DNA of 64,000 bases, taken from positions 395,021,886 through 395,085,885 of the forward strand of contig CM077666.1 of the NCBI GenBank assembly GCA_039707655.1, written 5' to 3'. Shown piece after piece: positions 24,003 through 36,388 of the stretch (positions are counted from its first letter, which is position 1; each line of letters starts with the position of its first letter). Below the pieces are notes generated by a model. That model saw only the letters and a list, made by a program, of their open reading frames with translations. It was not told the origin of the DNA and searched no databases. The stretch is from Elymus sibiricus. Taxonomy: Eukaryota; Streptophyta; Magnoliopsida; Poales; Poaceae. The position numbers and the translations under genes were made by a program.

Positions 24003-24260
24003 CACTACAAGAAATATGCTAACTTGTGACCTTCTGTCAGTGACCCTGGAAGAAATAGTCATAAATCTATGACCATTTCGAACCAATTGGTCGTAAGCTA
24101 TTTGGGAGGGTCCAAACCCGAAAACATAACGACCATTTTGGCCAGAAAGGTCATAGTTTCCTTATACGAAATGGTCGTAAGCACATAGCACTGTTTACTT
24201 CCACTATTTTTACCCGGTTACGACCAATTTAAATGGTCGTATTTGCTAATTTGCAATGCC
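24003..24260. repeat. Left TIR and subterminal GACCA/TGGTC array of the CACTA
   Basis: Repeated short inverted motifs: TATGACCATTTCG, CCAATTGGTCGTAAG, ACGACCATTTTGG, AAAGGTCATAG, AAATGGTCGTAAG, TTACGACCAATTTAAATGGT. Subterminal repeats of this kind bind the CACTA accessory transposase. Confidence 0.88.
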
Positions 24261-26755
24261 TTGAAGTATTTGGATGGCCACCTCAGCATATTCGACTACG
24301 TGTCATGTCCATGTATCATCCACCTCAGCAGTTTCGCCTGTGTGTCATGTCCATGTGTCAATTTCCGCTTACGTGTCTGGATAATACTAAGTTTGACATA
24401 TCACTCACGCGTGGGACTGTAATGACCCGTAGTTACATGAGAGCGGCGGGGGGGGGGGAGGGGGGAATTCGATTGCATTGCATTCATGCATATGAGTTTG
24501 GGGTTAATTTCAAACTTGCATTCAAATCACTAAGTTAAATTTGCATTCAAATACAAAATTGGACAAGGCCTTTGCTCTTATTTAGAGTTTTGGGTTCAAT
24601 TACGATTAAGAAATAAGTTGGAGGACTTAAGTGCTAAAAGTACAATTCAATATGAATTGAAAATGCATTTATAAATAAATAATAATTGATAATGGGAATT
24701 CAAACTTTATTAATAATTGAAATAAATAATACAAAGTAATATCACAAAAGAATAAAGAAATCTTTATTAGAAATTACAATTACATTTCTTGAGTTACATA
24801 AGCTTGAGAAGGAATAGACCTAGACTAAACTATTTATTCCCTAAACTAATTCTATCTTCTTGATAATCTTCAACCTGCAAAATAGACACCAAAGACAAAA
24901 GAAATAGTTATTGTTAAAATGTAGCATTTCCATTTCTGGAAATGCATTGATTTAGGAGCTAGCACTTTGAAGTTGTGGCAATGATAGCCAAAATCCATTT
25001 GTTATATAATAGACTGATCAGAACTTTGAGAGTAGCCAACCAGGAGTAAGTAGTAAACCAAATGACCATTGAATAGTAGCAGCCAAGAATCAATCCATGT
25101 TTAGGAAGAAACACAAAGCCAACAAAGTAGTAAACCATTGGATCAAATCCAAGGTCTAGCCTATACTAGCACTAGCTCCATTGTCTTAAGCCACTAATTA
25201 GGAACAAGTTTCAGATGAAATCCACTAGTCCTATAGGTTATCTATTGTCAAATGATAATAGATTCAAGCCACTGTTCATCCTCGGAATAAAGCCATAAGT
25301 AGATAAAGATCCAACCCATCCGGCCAGGGCCAAGTCCCAAAGCAATTAGCCACCCATCAGCTTATAAGATAGACATCAAGGAGAGCTTAATAGCACACAC
25401 GCAGCTACTGTCTACAACACACACACTAGACCTCTAGGAGGTGCCCAAGCACATAGTTGAGTCACTCATCCAGAGCACTATAAATAGAGCAACCCAGCCG
25501 TGCAGAGAGTTTGATAGCCACTGGTACAACAGTACCAAATAGGAGTTGGACCAAACCCAAACCAGAGAAACTAGTGTGTAGCAGCGAGGAGGAGGAGGCA
25601 CACCCCAGGAAGGAGGTTTTGCCAGAATCCTCAAGACCAAGCTGCAACAAGACCCCAAGGTAGGATTTTGCGGGATTTGTCCTCACATAGCCTAGAAGTG
25701 CTAGGACTATGACATCATAGGGGCATGAGTGTAGCATCTGTTAATATCCTAGTGAGAGTAGCCTCAGACCAGCATCATTGGCTTGGCAAAATATCAAGAA
25801 AAGCATCTGTTCTTATTAGATTTTAGGAGAGAAAGAAGAGAAGGAAGAGAAAAGACTAAGACCAAGAGAGTATCTGTTCAATACCAGAATTAGGAGAGAA
25901 GGAACTGGGCAAGATGAGATAATGTCCATATATATAACTAGTAGAAAAAATTAGGCCTTTGTAGCACACATCAACAGATCTGCTATATGCAGAAGACCAG
26001 GCACCACTTACACTTGGTAAATTCCTGCAATAGGAACACATGCACCCACTAGCACCTGGGCTAGATATAAGTACTGCACCTATATAACAGCAGTAATAGC
26101 AATAGTATATATGTGTGTGTCACCACACAAGTACATAAATACAGTATATATATTAACAAAGTTAAACAGGGCAATGGAAAGGAAATGAATTCATAACTTA
26201 ACTGCAGCACAAAGTAGCATTAACTGAACTATAACAAGTTCAGTAATTTAATTGAACTAACAGCCAGTCTGTCAATAGAACAGAGCTCGCAAAAATAGCA
26301 GATGGACTGAATCATTTAGTAATGAACACCATGAATTAACCAGACCAAACCAGAGAGGATATATCACACCTACATGAACTACTCTAGTAGTGCAGTGAAT
26401 AGGAAGCTTTCTAACTGAAGAATTCTTCAGTTATATGAACAATAGAGTCCCACAGGAAGCAATGAGAGATCAGCACTACCACTGATCAATTTAGCAAACC
26501 CAGGAACATAGCTATAGAACTATAGCATCCATATGTAAACCAGAGCATTACAGGAGCTCACAGGATAGCAACCAAACATGAACAGGAACCTATGAACCCT
26601 AGATAGCATGGGACCAACAACTACAGAGCTTTAGTAGGAACTGATGCATGAGTATGACCATAGAGCATCAACTAGACGAGCACCTCATCAAAATCGCCAT
26701 GGCCATGTCCATCACTAGCACCAACAGTAGAGCAGGAGGAGTAGAAGAGCTCACC
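24261..26755. other. CACTA interior, left arm: possible introns and 3' part of a minus-strand unit
   Basis: Apart from a G-run at about 24450-24471 and AT-rich sequence, no recognisable protein. If the exon at 27003-26756 is real, this stretch would hold its introns and later exons (minus strand). Frames of 74-91 codons at 25434-25737 overlap in two phases and lack recognisable motifs, so I do not call them. Confidence 0.35.
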
Positions 26756-27003
26756 TTGGACGTGTTATAGCCGAAGCAGAGCATCGCCACCGCCGCGGTT
26801 GCGGTGTGGCCAAATCACCACCATCGCACAGCGGCAGGCGATGAGGTGGTCGAGGCCGGTGAGGAGGAGGCGAATCCCAGGCGATGCCGCAAAGTAGTGG
26901 TGCAGAGGACATCGAGGAGCAACACCAGGGGATGGAGATGACCGGAGCAACGAGCAGGAGGCCGCCGCCGCCGAGGTCCATCCCACCACCAAAACCCTAG
27001 TGA
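26756..27003 (-). other. Putative first exon of a minus-strand transcription unit in the CACTA
   Basis: On the minus strand, CACTAGGGTTTTGGTGG (a motif common in plant 5' leaders) is followed by a GC-rich frame starting MDLGGGGLLLVAPVISIPWC at 26981 and a donor CCAAG/GTGAGC at 26755-26754. Upstream (27160-27240) is a GAGA-rich, promoter-like stretch. No domain is recognised. It could be a captured host 5' exon. Confidence 0.35.
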
Positions 27004-27260
27004 GAGGAAGTGATGCGGGAGACCACTGGAGGCGGGATAAAGCAAATCGACATGGTGTAGGAGGTGCAGCGTCATGAGGTGGAGCCGTGTGTGGCTAGCA
27101 TGGCCGCAGAGGTGGCCGGCGACGGCTGGAATCGGCCGTGGTCAAAAGGGGATCGGGGCAGAGAGACAAAGAGAGCTCGAGAGAGAGAGAGGCCAGCTCG
27201 AGAGAAAGAGAGTGAGGAGAGGGGGCCGGCTCGGGCTGAGGTCCATCTGTAGTTCAAATT

Positions 27261-28955
27261 TGGAAAAAATAAAGAGCAAACTATGAGGCAGCTGTAGTTC
27301 AAATTTGACCCGCTTCCTGCTGAATCGGCAGAAATTTGTCTTTTTCACGAGAGGTGGATCAAAATCTTTTGACACCTAACCATTTGGTCAATTATACATT
27401 AAATATGGCCCAGTATTTTAGAAAATTTATTTGGTCCAATTTTGCAACAAATATTTGGCAGGTCCTTCACAAAAAAACTCATTTTGGGCACTCAAAAAAT
27501 GGAAAATGAAATTTTCGTGCAAAGAAAGTTAAAACTTTCTTAGGCAACATTGTTTGTCATTCCAAGATGCAAACTTGTGCAAAATAAGATGTCATTTGAA
27601 CAAACTATGCCATGAATGTTGCCATAACATTGGCCATTTGCCTTGAAAGCCACGGATCTTCATACATGGTAGCTCGTTTCTGAGAACACTTTTTTAAGAC
27701 ATTTACCGTAGTCCAAGTTTGTTATTTTTCCTGGAAACTAGGTCACATATAATGACACAATGCGAAGGTTTTCAATTTTTTTGATTTTTTTTTGAATTTC
27801 TTATGCCCGTTTCAAAATGTGGTCAAAACAACGAGCATGACCGTTCGTAGCTAGGGGTTGAATCTTGCAAAATTTTGGAGTTTCTCTGATTAAATAGATA
27901 CTTATGTACCTATAAATGATTTTTGGAAAAAATAAAGAGCAAACTATGAGGCATCTGTAGTTCAAATTTGACCCGCTTCCTGCTGAATCGGCGGAAATTT
28001 GTCATTTCATGAGAGGTGGATCAAAAGCTTTTGACACAACCATTTGGTCAATTGTACATTAAATATGGCCTAATATTTTACAAAATTGATTTGGTCCAAA
28101 TTTGCAACAAATATTTGGTAGTTTCTTCACAAAAAAACTCATTTTGGGCACTTGAAAAATGGAAAATGAAATTTTTGTGCAAAGAAAATGAAAACTTTCT
28201 TAGGAAACATTGTTTGTCATTCCAAGATGCAAACTTGTGCAAAATATGATGTCATTTGAAAAAACTATGCCATGAATGATGCCATAACATTGACCATTTG
28301 CCTTGAAAGCCATGGATCTTCATACCTGATAGCTCGTTTCTGAGAACACTTTTTTAAGAAATTTGCCGTAGTCCAAGTTTGTTATTTTTCCTGTAAATTA
28401 GGTCACATATAATGACGCAATAGGAAGGTTTTCAATTTTTTTTGATTTTTTTGAATTTCTTATGCCTGTTTGAAAATACGGTCAAAACGACGGGCATGAC
28501 CATTCGTAGCTAGGAGTTGAATCTTGCAAAACTTTTGGACTATCTCTTATTAAATAGACACTTTTGTACCTAGAAATGATTTTTAGAAAAAATTAAGAGC
28601 AAACTATGAGAGAGGTGTAGTTCAAATTTGACCCGCTTCCAGCTGAATCGGCGGAAATTTGTCTTTTTCACGAGAGGTGGATCAAAAGCTTTTGACACCC
28701 AACCATTTGGTCAATCGTACATAAAATGTGGTCTACTATTGTTGAAAAATATTATGGTACAATTTTGCAACAAATATTTGGTAGGTTCTTCACAAAAAAA
28801 CTTATTTTGGGCACTCGAAAAATGGAAAATGAAATTTCCGTGCAAAGAAAATGAAAACTTCCTTAGGCAACATTGTACACTAAATATGGCCTAATATTTT
28901 AGAAAAATATTATGGTACAATTTTGCAACAAATATTTGATAGGTTCTTAAAGAAA
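27261..28955. repeat. Tandem array of ~663-bp units in the CACTA (about 2.5 copies)
   Basis: The anchor TGGAAAAAATAAAGAGCAAA and its variants occurs at 27261, 27924 and 28584. Units share GACCCGCTTCC(T/A)GCTGAATCG, ACTCATTTTGGGCACT and GGCAACATTGTTTGTCATTC. The third unit is partial and ends in a short re-duplication (AATATGGCCTAATATTTT) before 28955. No conserved frame. Confidence 0.88.
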
Positions 28956-29026
28956 ACGTTTTTGGTGCAAGATTTTTGAGAAAAAAAGAAGAAGAGAGAC
29001 AGAGAGAAGTGTTGGATGAGGGAAGG

Positions 29027-29567
29027 TGTCGTGGTTTTGTCACGGCAGATGTCCGAAGACTTAGGTTCGAGGCCATCGCCATAGCAGTGGACTCAAAGGG
29101 GTTGGTCGGGACGAAGGACACGAGTTTACCCAGGTTCGGCCCCTCAAGTCAAGGTAAAAGCCTACGTCCTGCTTGTGTTGTATTAATTGGAATATCGATT
29201 ACAAGGGAGCGGATTGCTTGACCTAGTTCTCGATTACTTGGTTTCTTGTCTAAGCCGCCCCGGGGTCTGGCCTTTATATAGGAGGTCAAGGCCCCGGGTT
29301 ACACGAGTCTCAAACCGACTCACACAACGTGTCCTACTCTGCCTCTAAGCCGCCATACCATCTTGGGTAAGCCGCCACCGGGCGGCTTGGCCACCCGGGT
29401 CTTCATGCGGTCTTCTGTCTCTGGGCCTCCGCCTTGGCCCATCTAGTAAGCCGCCATGAGGCCTGGCCGTCATCTTCCAGCCCACCTTACAGGTCCTCAG
29501 CTACGAGCCGCCAGGTATGACCCGGCCCCACCTGGGCGGGTCTTACCACGGGGTTATATCCCCAACA
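29027..29567 (-). repeat. 3' LTR of the Gypsy-type element
   Basis: Minus-strand sequence starts TGTTGGGGATATAACCCC and ends CCATGACA-type (here CCACGACA). It differs from 38212-38752 at TGTCG/TGTCA, AAGTCAAGG/AAGTCGAGG and ATCTAGTAAG/ATCTGGTAAG. Confidence 0.95.
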
Positions 29568-29580
29568 TTAGGCCCCAGGT
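29568..29580 (-). promoter_or_regulatory. Polypurine-tract candidate
   Basis: On the minus strand ACCTGGGGCCTAA directly precedes the 3' LTR. It is less purine-pure than usual; the canonical form of related elements, CTTGGGGGCTA, occurs many times further upstream (32690-33110). Confidence 0.5.
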
Positions 29581-30493
29581 TGATTTGAGCCAACTCATGT
29601 CAATCTTTTTCACTTAGCGGCGAGTCTTCATATTTCTGCCATTTTGAAATGACAACTTGTAACCCGCCGTGACGTCATACCGAATATTCAGAAAAAATCC
29701 CATGACGTCTGTAACGGATCTTTCTCATTGAAGGGTCATCCCGAAAATCGAGGTGCCACGTTCGGTCCATCTTTAATGTGCCTCCCCAATTTTTCGCGCG
29801 CACTGTTTGCCCTTCCTCCTTATAAATAGGACACGTGGTGCCTCTTTCCTTCCTTCTCCTGTCGCTGTCGTCTTCCTCCTCGCGAAAGCTCCTCTCTCCA
29901 GAGCTCCTCCGCCGTGGACTGCCCTTCGCTGTCGCCCTCATCGCCGGCCGCTACATCAGCCCGAAACGAACCAGAGCTTCGTCGTCTCCACCGCATCCAT
30001 AAGGTATCCTCCCTTATCTCTTGTTGAATCTGCATCTACCCCCATTAGGGTTTCTCGTGTTCTTCCTTGTTCTTCACTTGTTTCGTCAGAGTTCATCATG
30101 GCATCAATCTCCACTTTATGCCCTATAGCATTGCTTATCTGTTGCGGATACTCCTCCGAGGCCAATGCTTCCCCCTTTTAGATCTGCATAGCACCCATCT
30201 CCACGGATAGATTGATTGCTCTTCCTTGGTGATTTAAGTTATGAATATATTTCGTTTTTCCCTCGTCTGTAGATCTTGTAACTGTAATAACAACATGCAA
30301 AACCTGTTTCTGCACTTAGTCGTTTTTCTTTCCAACACTGCCTTGTCTCCGTTACTCGCCATTGCTTTGGCGGCTCTCCGTCAACTACTTTGGCGGCTTA
30401 GCTCTCCACTGTTATATCGACCGTCGCTGGCTTATCCAGTAGATGTTTTTCTAACCCGCCATTACTTCTGTCTTCGTAGCGCAACCCGCCGTA
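29581..30493 (+). promoter_or_regulatory. Presumed promoter and 5' leader of the antisense gene
   Basis: A TATAAATA box lies at 29821-29828 (CCTTATAAATAGGACACG), followed by a C/T-rich start region and a leader containing a possible intron. Donor candidate ATAAG/GTATCC is near 30003; an acceptor such as TCTTCGTAG lies before 30480. This is plus strand, opposite to the element's own transcription. Short frames at 29807-30519 are not called. Confidence 0.5.
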
Positions 30494-33400
30494 ATGTCAA
30501 GGATTCCATTCTCCTGTGACTGGGTCAGCTCTGGAGTCACTGAAGAGCTCCTAGTTAATTTTGTTGAGTCTGGCATGCTGCCGGGTAAAGATGAAATACA
30601 CTGGCGGGTCCCAGGATCGGAGAAGAGGCCTGAACCCAAGGAGGGGGAGATTGTCATATTCACTGATCATATCCTTCGCGGGTTCTACCCTCCCGGGTCA
30701 AAGTTCTTTCGAGACGTCCTTCACTTCTTCAAGATCCACCCCCAAGACATAGGCCCAAATTCAGTCACCAATATTTGCCAGTTCCAAGTTTTAAGTGAAG
30801 TCTATCTGCAAGAAGAGCCGTCTGTTGACCTCTTCCACGACTACCACTATGCAAACCGCCAAACTGAAGTGGCGGCTGGACCCAGCTTGGAACTTGGTGG
30901 TATTACCATCCAGAGACGGAGAGACCTGCCATATCCTTCAGCTACCTTGCCAAGTCATCCCAAAGACTGGAATAAAACTTGGTTTTATTGCAAGGATACT
31001 TCTCCTGAAGGCGAAAATCCCCTGCCGGGTTATCGTCCAACCCGGCTCTGCTTTACCAATGACAACCCCCTCCCAGCACGGATGACAGCCGCCGAACGAG
31101 CAAAGTATGCCCCGGCTTACACCAAAGTCAAGGTTTTACTGGCAAACGGCTTGACAGGTGTTGACCTAACCTGCTGCTGGGTAAGCTAGAAGATCATGCC
31201 ACTGAGCCGGCGTGACCGGCTCATGTGCGAATATACGGGTGAACCCAATGACCCTCTTTGTTTCAAGAACACTCCCTTGACTGACGAAGATATCAACACT
31301 GGCGTCAAAGGACTCCTTGGTGAAAGTCAGGAGGCTTGCAACAAGGTTGGGCTAAAGCCCTTCTACACCAAGAATCCGGCTCCAGACGTAAGTCTCTTTT
31401 CCTTCAATTGATCATATTTGTCTTGCACCTTCTAACCTTTGCCGGCGGCTTATGTATAGGCCAACTCCCCGTTCTGGAAAAAGAAGTTTAACCTGCCAGT
31501 GAGGAAACCAAGGGCGAAAACTCCTGCTAAGAAGAAGAAGAAAACCGCCACTCCAGAGCCGCCTGAAACTGATGACTCGGAGGTAGAACTTGACTCCCTT
31601 GGCCGTCTCTTTATGCAACTTATTGACAATAATTACTCACAGGACGAAACGGAGGCAAGCCACGCAAACGCTCCTGAGGTAATTGATATTTCTGACTCAG
31701 AGATCTTTCCACAAGACAGAGTACGGCGGGTCGTCCAGAAAGTCCCCTTCTCTCATCCTCTTGCTTACTTATATCCCAATTTCCTTTTGAAAAAGCAACA
31801 GCACATCTCCCGACGTCAGACCCGGAGCGCCGGCTCTGAAGACCTCGTGGCCGGGTTACCACATGCCCCGGCTCAACGCAAACGGCCAGCTGAGGTATCC
31901 TTTAACTGAAACATAGCTTTCATCAACCTTGCATTGTAACCTTACTTTGTCTTATATTGTTTTGGCTGCCTTCAGGATTCTCCACCTTCATCTGGCGACT
32001 CAACCGCGTCAAAGCTGCCTCCAATGAAAATCAACCCGGAGTGCGTACATTTACTTTGCACTGAATGTTTTCAATGTCCTTGACATATGTGTAACCATCA
32101 TCTGCGCCTTCCAGGGCCCAAGCAAAACGAAGGAAGACTGGCGGGTCTACTGCCGCCCCTTCTGCCAAAGAACCAGTGCTTGCTAAGCCGGTCTCCCTTT
32201 CACCAGCTGCTGACATTACAAAAGATGCATCTGAAGATGCTCACAAGCCATCTGAGCCGGCGGGTCATGACACGGCGGCCGAAAGCCCTACAAGAGATGA
32301 CCCTAAGCCGCCCAGTCCTTCTCCAGCCGGTGAAGACACAGTCCTTCCAGAAGTTTGCTATAACTGGAGCAGGCCACCGAACTCCTGAGCCTCGTGTTCT
32401 GTCACGGCACTCTGGCAAGGCTGAAGCTTCTTCACTTGAGACGTTTAATTTTGAACACCCTGTACTGGAGAAATTTACCGTTGACGAGCTTCACGCTGGG
32501 TTCTTGAATCGCCTGGAGTCAAGCCGGAACATGGAGCTGAAGCTTGTCAGCCTTATGAAGAAGAAATATGAGGTAATATTTTTACTAGCTTTAACCTTAT
32601 ATCCTTTCATAGCCGCCAAGAGCCAGATTAATATTTCGAATAATAAACCGGGTCTTTCCTTAGCAACATACTTTATAACTTGAGCTGTAGCCCCCAAGTA
32701 TCGGGTTAGTATAGATAGTAGGCCGATACTCAATGTGTAGAGTTTATCACTGGTAGCCCCCAAGTCCGGGTTAACATAACGTGATGAGCCGGAATTGAAT
32801 TGGAAACTTTGAACTGATTGTAGTCCCCAAGCACCGGCTGATCTTTATGAAGATGAGTCGGGACTGTATTGCCGTTCTATAAAGCACCGGTTGTAGCCCC
32901 CATGTGCCGGCTTATCTGAAAGAAGATGAGCCGGAATCTGACGGAAGACTTGAGAGCGTCCTCTGTAGCCCCCAAGTGCCGGCTTATGTTTGTATAATAT
33001 AAGCCGGAACTTCATTATAATCTTGAGAGCGCCGTGTGTAGCCCCCAAGTGCCGGTTTATCTTGACAAAGATGAGCCGGGACTCCATGGTAGACTAAAAA
33101 CACATTAGCCCCCAAGTGTCGAGTATATTGCTTGCAATCTTCTTGAGACTTGTAACATAACTGCTTCATTGATAATTCATCCTGAAGACTTAACACTTCC
33201 TGTGTTGTACACAACAGGATGCTTTAGAGGCGGCGGAGTCTGAGATGACCCGCCTGAAAGAGCACCTTTCTTCTGAACAAACCGCCCGGTCAGAGACGGA
33301 AAACAGGTGTCGGGCCGCCGTAGAAGAACGGGAAAAGACGCAAGTTGACTTTGCGCTCTTCAAGAAAAACACTGAGGCGGCCCAAGCCGCCCTGACCAAA

Positions 33401-34192
33401 CGCGCAGAAGATGCTGAAGGGCGACTTACAGCTGTATCAGCAGAATTGCAAACGCTGAAGTGCCATATCTCCAGGATGACGTCTGCTGTCTTTGGTAAGT
33501 TTGGAAAACTTAGCTAATTTCCTTGTTTGAAACTTTTTGTAAGGGCGGCTTATAACGCCAAACCTTGTCTTGCAGGCCAGAGAAGCCGCCAGTTATCATC
33601 TGATAGCTTGCTGACATTGAAGGCAGTATACTCCTTAACTGAACAACTCTACTGCGGGACTCTTCTGACAATCAAAGCAATGCTAACTGATAAGAGCATC
33701 CCCAAGTATATAAAGGGAGTTATAGAGCTGTTGTCGACGCTGCCCAAGCAAGTTGAAGAGCTGAAACGATCAGCCGCCAGGCAGGGAGCGATAGCCGCGC
33801 TAAGCCGGTGCCTAGCTTTCGCTCCTGAACTGACCGCTGAAGAGATGATGGACGGGTTCCCATCCAGGAAGGATGATGGCTCTGATTTTACAGCGGAAGA
33901 TTATGCTCAGTGCAGAAAAGCCTCCAGGGTGCTTGCCTCAAAGCTGGTGGAGGAACTTGATATGTCAACCTACCAGGCGGCTTACACCGAGGATTCCAAA
34001 AAATTGCGCTGTCCAACCTTCGAATGCAGAGACTTGATTCCAACCCGCCGTAAGCACCTCTTCGCCCCTGAGATTGATCCGTCTCCCGTCTTTGAAGGCG
34101 CCCGTTTTGAAGCGCTAACAAGCTGCAACTGGGACACTCTCCAGATCGAAGAGGTCGAAACCCTGACGCAGGATGACCCGCCCGCGAGTTGA
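30494..34192 (+). pseudogene. Antisense multi-exon gene, putative gypsy-type transposon protein
   Basis: Six exons join in phase through GT/AG introns: 30494-31387, 31460-31894, 31976-32040, 32115-32572, 33218-33494, 33576-34192 (stop TGA). The first exon (MSRIPFSCDWVSSGVTEELL) has the pattern VNFVESGMLPGKDEIHWR, then VIFTDHILRGFYPPGSKFF and FFKIHPQDIGPNSV. This is the conserved N-terminal domain of plant proteins labelled putative gypsy-type transposon / Transposase_28. Exon 2 is basic (TPAKKKKKT) with an acidic VIDISDSE stretch. Exon 5 is a likely coiled coil (EMTRLKEHLSSEQTARSETE). The C-terminal exon is helical. Breaks: in-frame TAG at 31187-31189, and a frame change within about 32290-32388 in exon 4. 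Splice phases are otherwise intact. The biochemical role of this family is unknown; it is not a DDE transposase by any motif I see. Confidence 0.78.
32688..33160 (+). repeat. ~70-bp tandem array inside intron 4 of the antisense gene, PPT-like units
   Basis: Seven units begin TAGCCCCCAAGTGCCGG or close variants at about 32691, 32752, 32820, 32894, 32965, 33039 and 33105, spacing 61-74 bp. Read on the element's sense strand each unit ends CCGGCACTTGGGGGCTACA, which looks like a Gypsy polypurine tract. The array fills most of the 645-bp intron 32573-33217. Confidence 0.85.
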
Positions 34193-35030
34193 ATGTTTGT
34201 AAATTTGATAACTCGGCCATCTGAGCCGCCAATCTGAATCTTATCTTTTGGGCTCTCGATGAGGGCTTTGTAATAGGCTTTAGAAAAACCCTTTCACTGT
34301 CTGACCCGTGCCATCGTGCACGTGTAAATCTTGTCAATCTTAATATATTCTTCGCCTGTCTTTGTCCGGCTTATGATGCCAAAGTGCGCGGTGTCTTACC
34401 TTATAGATAAAACCTGGCAAAATAAAACAAGACTGAAACATGTTCTGTACATGTTCAGCTTGCATTAGCCCCCAAGTGCCGGGTTGTCTGCCTGCGGCGA
34501 CTCGGGACTATTGTGATAATAATATGACTCATCATAATTTGTTGAATGAATCCTTGGCCATGGTTGTAACCTGGCAGAATATCCTGAATAATGCCTTTAC
34601 TCTTGACAATGAAAATCCTAGCTCGTGGTTGCGGTGCAACCCGGCAAATATGTGAGAAATCCATGATGAAGATCCAGCCATGTTGGCTATTAATGATCTA
34701 TTTGTTCTGGCGGCTTATCTTAGGAGACAAGACCTGCAAAAATAACAAAACAGAGTATATTCTGCATTGTTGTAAGGGCGGCTTGAAAAAGCCTAACCCG
34801 GAGACGTGAAATCTCATAACCTTGCCTTTCTTTCCAAACGCATAAGCCGGCTCTTCTGGGTAGTCTCACTACTTTGAACTCTTAATAACTGACAAGAGCG
34901 TAGCGAACCAGAAAAAGACGCAGCAGGGGGTGAATACCCTTAAAACCCAGAAGCTACTTCTCACATGACATAAATCCATCGTTTGAACCTCCATGGTACG
35001 ACATGTCACTTAGCGGAGAATACGCAGCAG
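34193..35030. other. Non-coding internal region of the Gypsy-type element
   Basis: Contains one more CCCCCAAGTGCCGG unit at 34469 and scattered AAGCCGG/GGCGGCTT motifs. No protein-coding frame that I can support. Confidence 0.5.
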
Positions 35031-35310
35031 ATGGGAGAGCTTGCCTCGCCGCTGTAAGAGGCCCTTGTAGGGGGTAAGTTTTAGAACTCGCTGCACCCCT
35101 GATCAAAGCGCAGCTACTTACAGGCAGGTATACCCCGGAATTGTAGATGTAAGGGGTTGCCTCGCCGCTGTAAGAGGTTTTTGTAGAGGGTGAGTTTTAG
35201 AACTCGCTGCACCCCTGACAAAGCACATCTACTTACAGGCAGGTATAACCCGGTCTTGCAGATCGAAAAGAGGGTAAGTTCATAACTCGCTGCACCCCTA
35301 ATGATCTTTG
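35031..35310. repeat. ~120-bp direct repeats, CTCGCTGCACCCC family
   Basis: Two near-identical units at 35044-35155 and 35156-35263: TTGCCTCGCCGCTGTAAGAG, GGGTAAGTTTTAGAACTCGC, TGCACCCCTGA and CTACTTACAGGCAGGTATA. A partial third unit follows. Their AACTCGCTGCACCCC core recurs in the 36480-36775 array. Confidence 0.85.
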
Positions 35311-36099
35311 TTGACGTAGTCAACGCTTGGGTCCACGACCCGCCTTACAGTGGCTGAAGAGCCTGACCGAGAGGGTTGAAGCTTAACCCGGTGGGTTGAA
35401 GCCCCCAAATGACCTTGTTGAAGTGTCAACATTGTTGCAGCATCTTGTAAGCCGCCATCTTGTATGAAAAAACAGCAGAAGCCGCCAAGCTGAACGGTGC
35501 ATCATGGCGACTCGTCTTCTTGGGTAACTTTGAATCCTTCCGCCAATAATGTAGTATCCCCCGAGATCGGGTTATCTTTCTTGCCATGATCAGGGGCTCT
35601 CGTTGAAGACGGCCAAGTGTGTCGAGCCATGTCTGTAGCCCCCGAGTCTTAAGTTGACTCGAAGAGGCGGCTTGAGAGTCCAGTGAAGGTTGAGGTCAAC
35701 CGTGGCGGTTTATAGATGATCCCGTATGACTTGTTTCAATGATCCGGTCGATGGTTCATCCCGGTTGGTTGTTTGAAGTTTAACCGAACTGCAGAGGCGG
35801 CGACTTGCGCGCCTGTCCATTTGGGCGGCTCGTATAGACGAATACTGCACCGATATGCTGATGTCAATCACTGTGGGCGGCGTCTTGCGCTCCATGGGGA
35901 GCTTTTGTAATAGTTGTAGAGACAACTAGAATGCCTGAGTCATGCCTTCGTGCACGTATATCTCTCTTGAATAGTCTTGCTATATTGACATCTTCCATAT
36001 GCTTCCGCCTCTAAACATACTTTCAAGGCTTCACGGCGGCTTATCAGAAAAGATAACACCCGCAACATAAATAAGCTAGAGATGTCTTTCATATGCTTC

Positions 36100-36388
36100 T
36101 TGCTGTAAGGGCGGCTTATAACAGCACGACCCGGAGATATCTTTCATAGTCTTGCGATAAGGGCGGCTTATAACAGCACAACCCGGAGAGTTCTTTCATG
36201 GCCTTGCGTCTTGCTGTAAGGGCGGCTTTATAATAGCACGACCCGGAGATGTTAACTCTCATATAGCCTTGCACGGCAGAAAGCCCGGCTTGCGGGTATG
36301 CCAAGTCTTCCACGGCAGAAAGCCCGGCTTGCGGGTATGCCAAATCTTACACGGCAGAAAGCCCGGCTTACGGGTATGCCAAATCTTG
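36100..36388. repeat. Two short tandem arrays (51-59 bp x3; 39 bp x3)
   Basis: Units of AAGGGCGGCTTATAACAGCA followed by CGACCCGGAGA start at about 36107, 36158 and 36217. Units of CACGGCAGAAAGCCCGGCTT start at 36272, 36311 and 36350 with an exact 39-bp period. In one phase the 39-bp units encode LAYPQAGLSAV-like peptide repeats on the minus strand, which is incidental. Confidence 0.88.

Noticed and set aside
29807..30181. 124-codon plus-strand frame before the antisense gene
   Set aside because: Fits a 5' leader with probable intron rather than a separate protein; low-complexity Ser/Pro/Leu composition.
33527..33575. Start codon upstream of the last exon of the antisense gene
   Set aside because: The sequence before 33576 is intron: donor at 33495 and acceptor CTTGCAG/G at 33575 join the frames in phase.
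36272..36388. 39-bp repeats as a possible CRISPR-like or peptide repeat array
   Set aside because: Head-to-tail repeats with no unique spacers, in plant retroelement sequence; the minus-strand peptide repeat follows from the DNA period being divisible by three.
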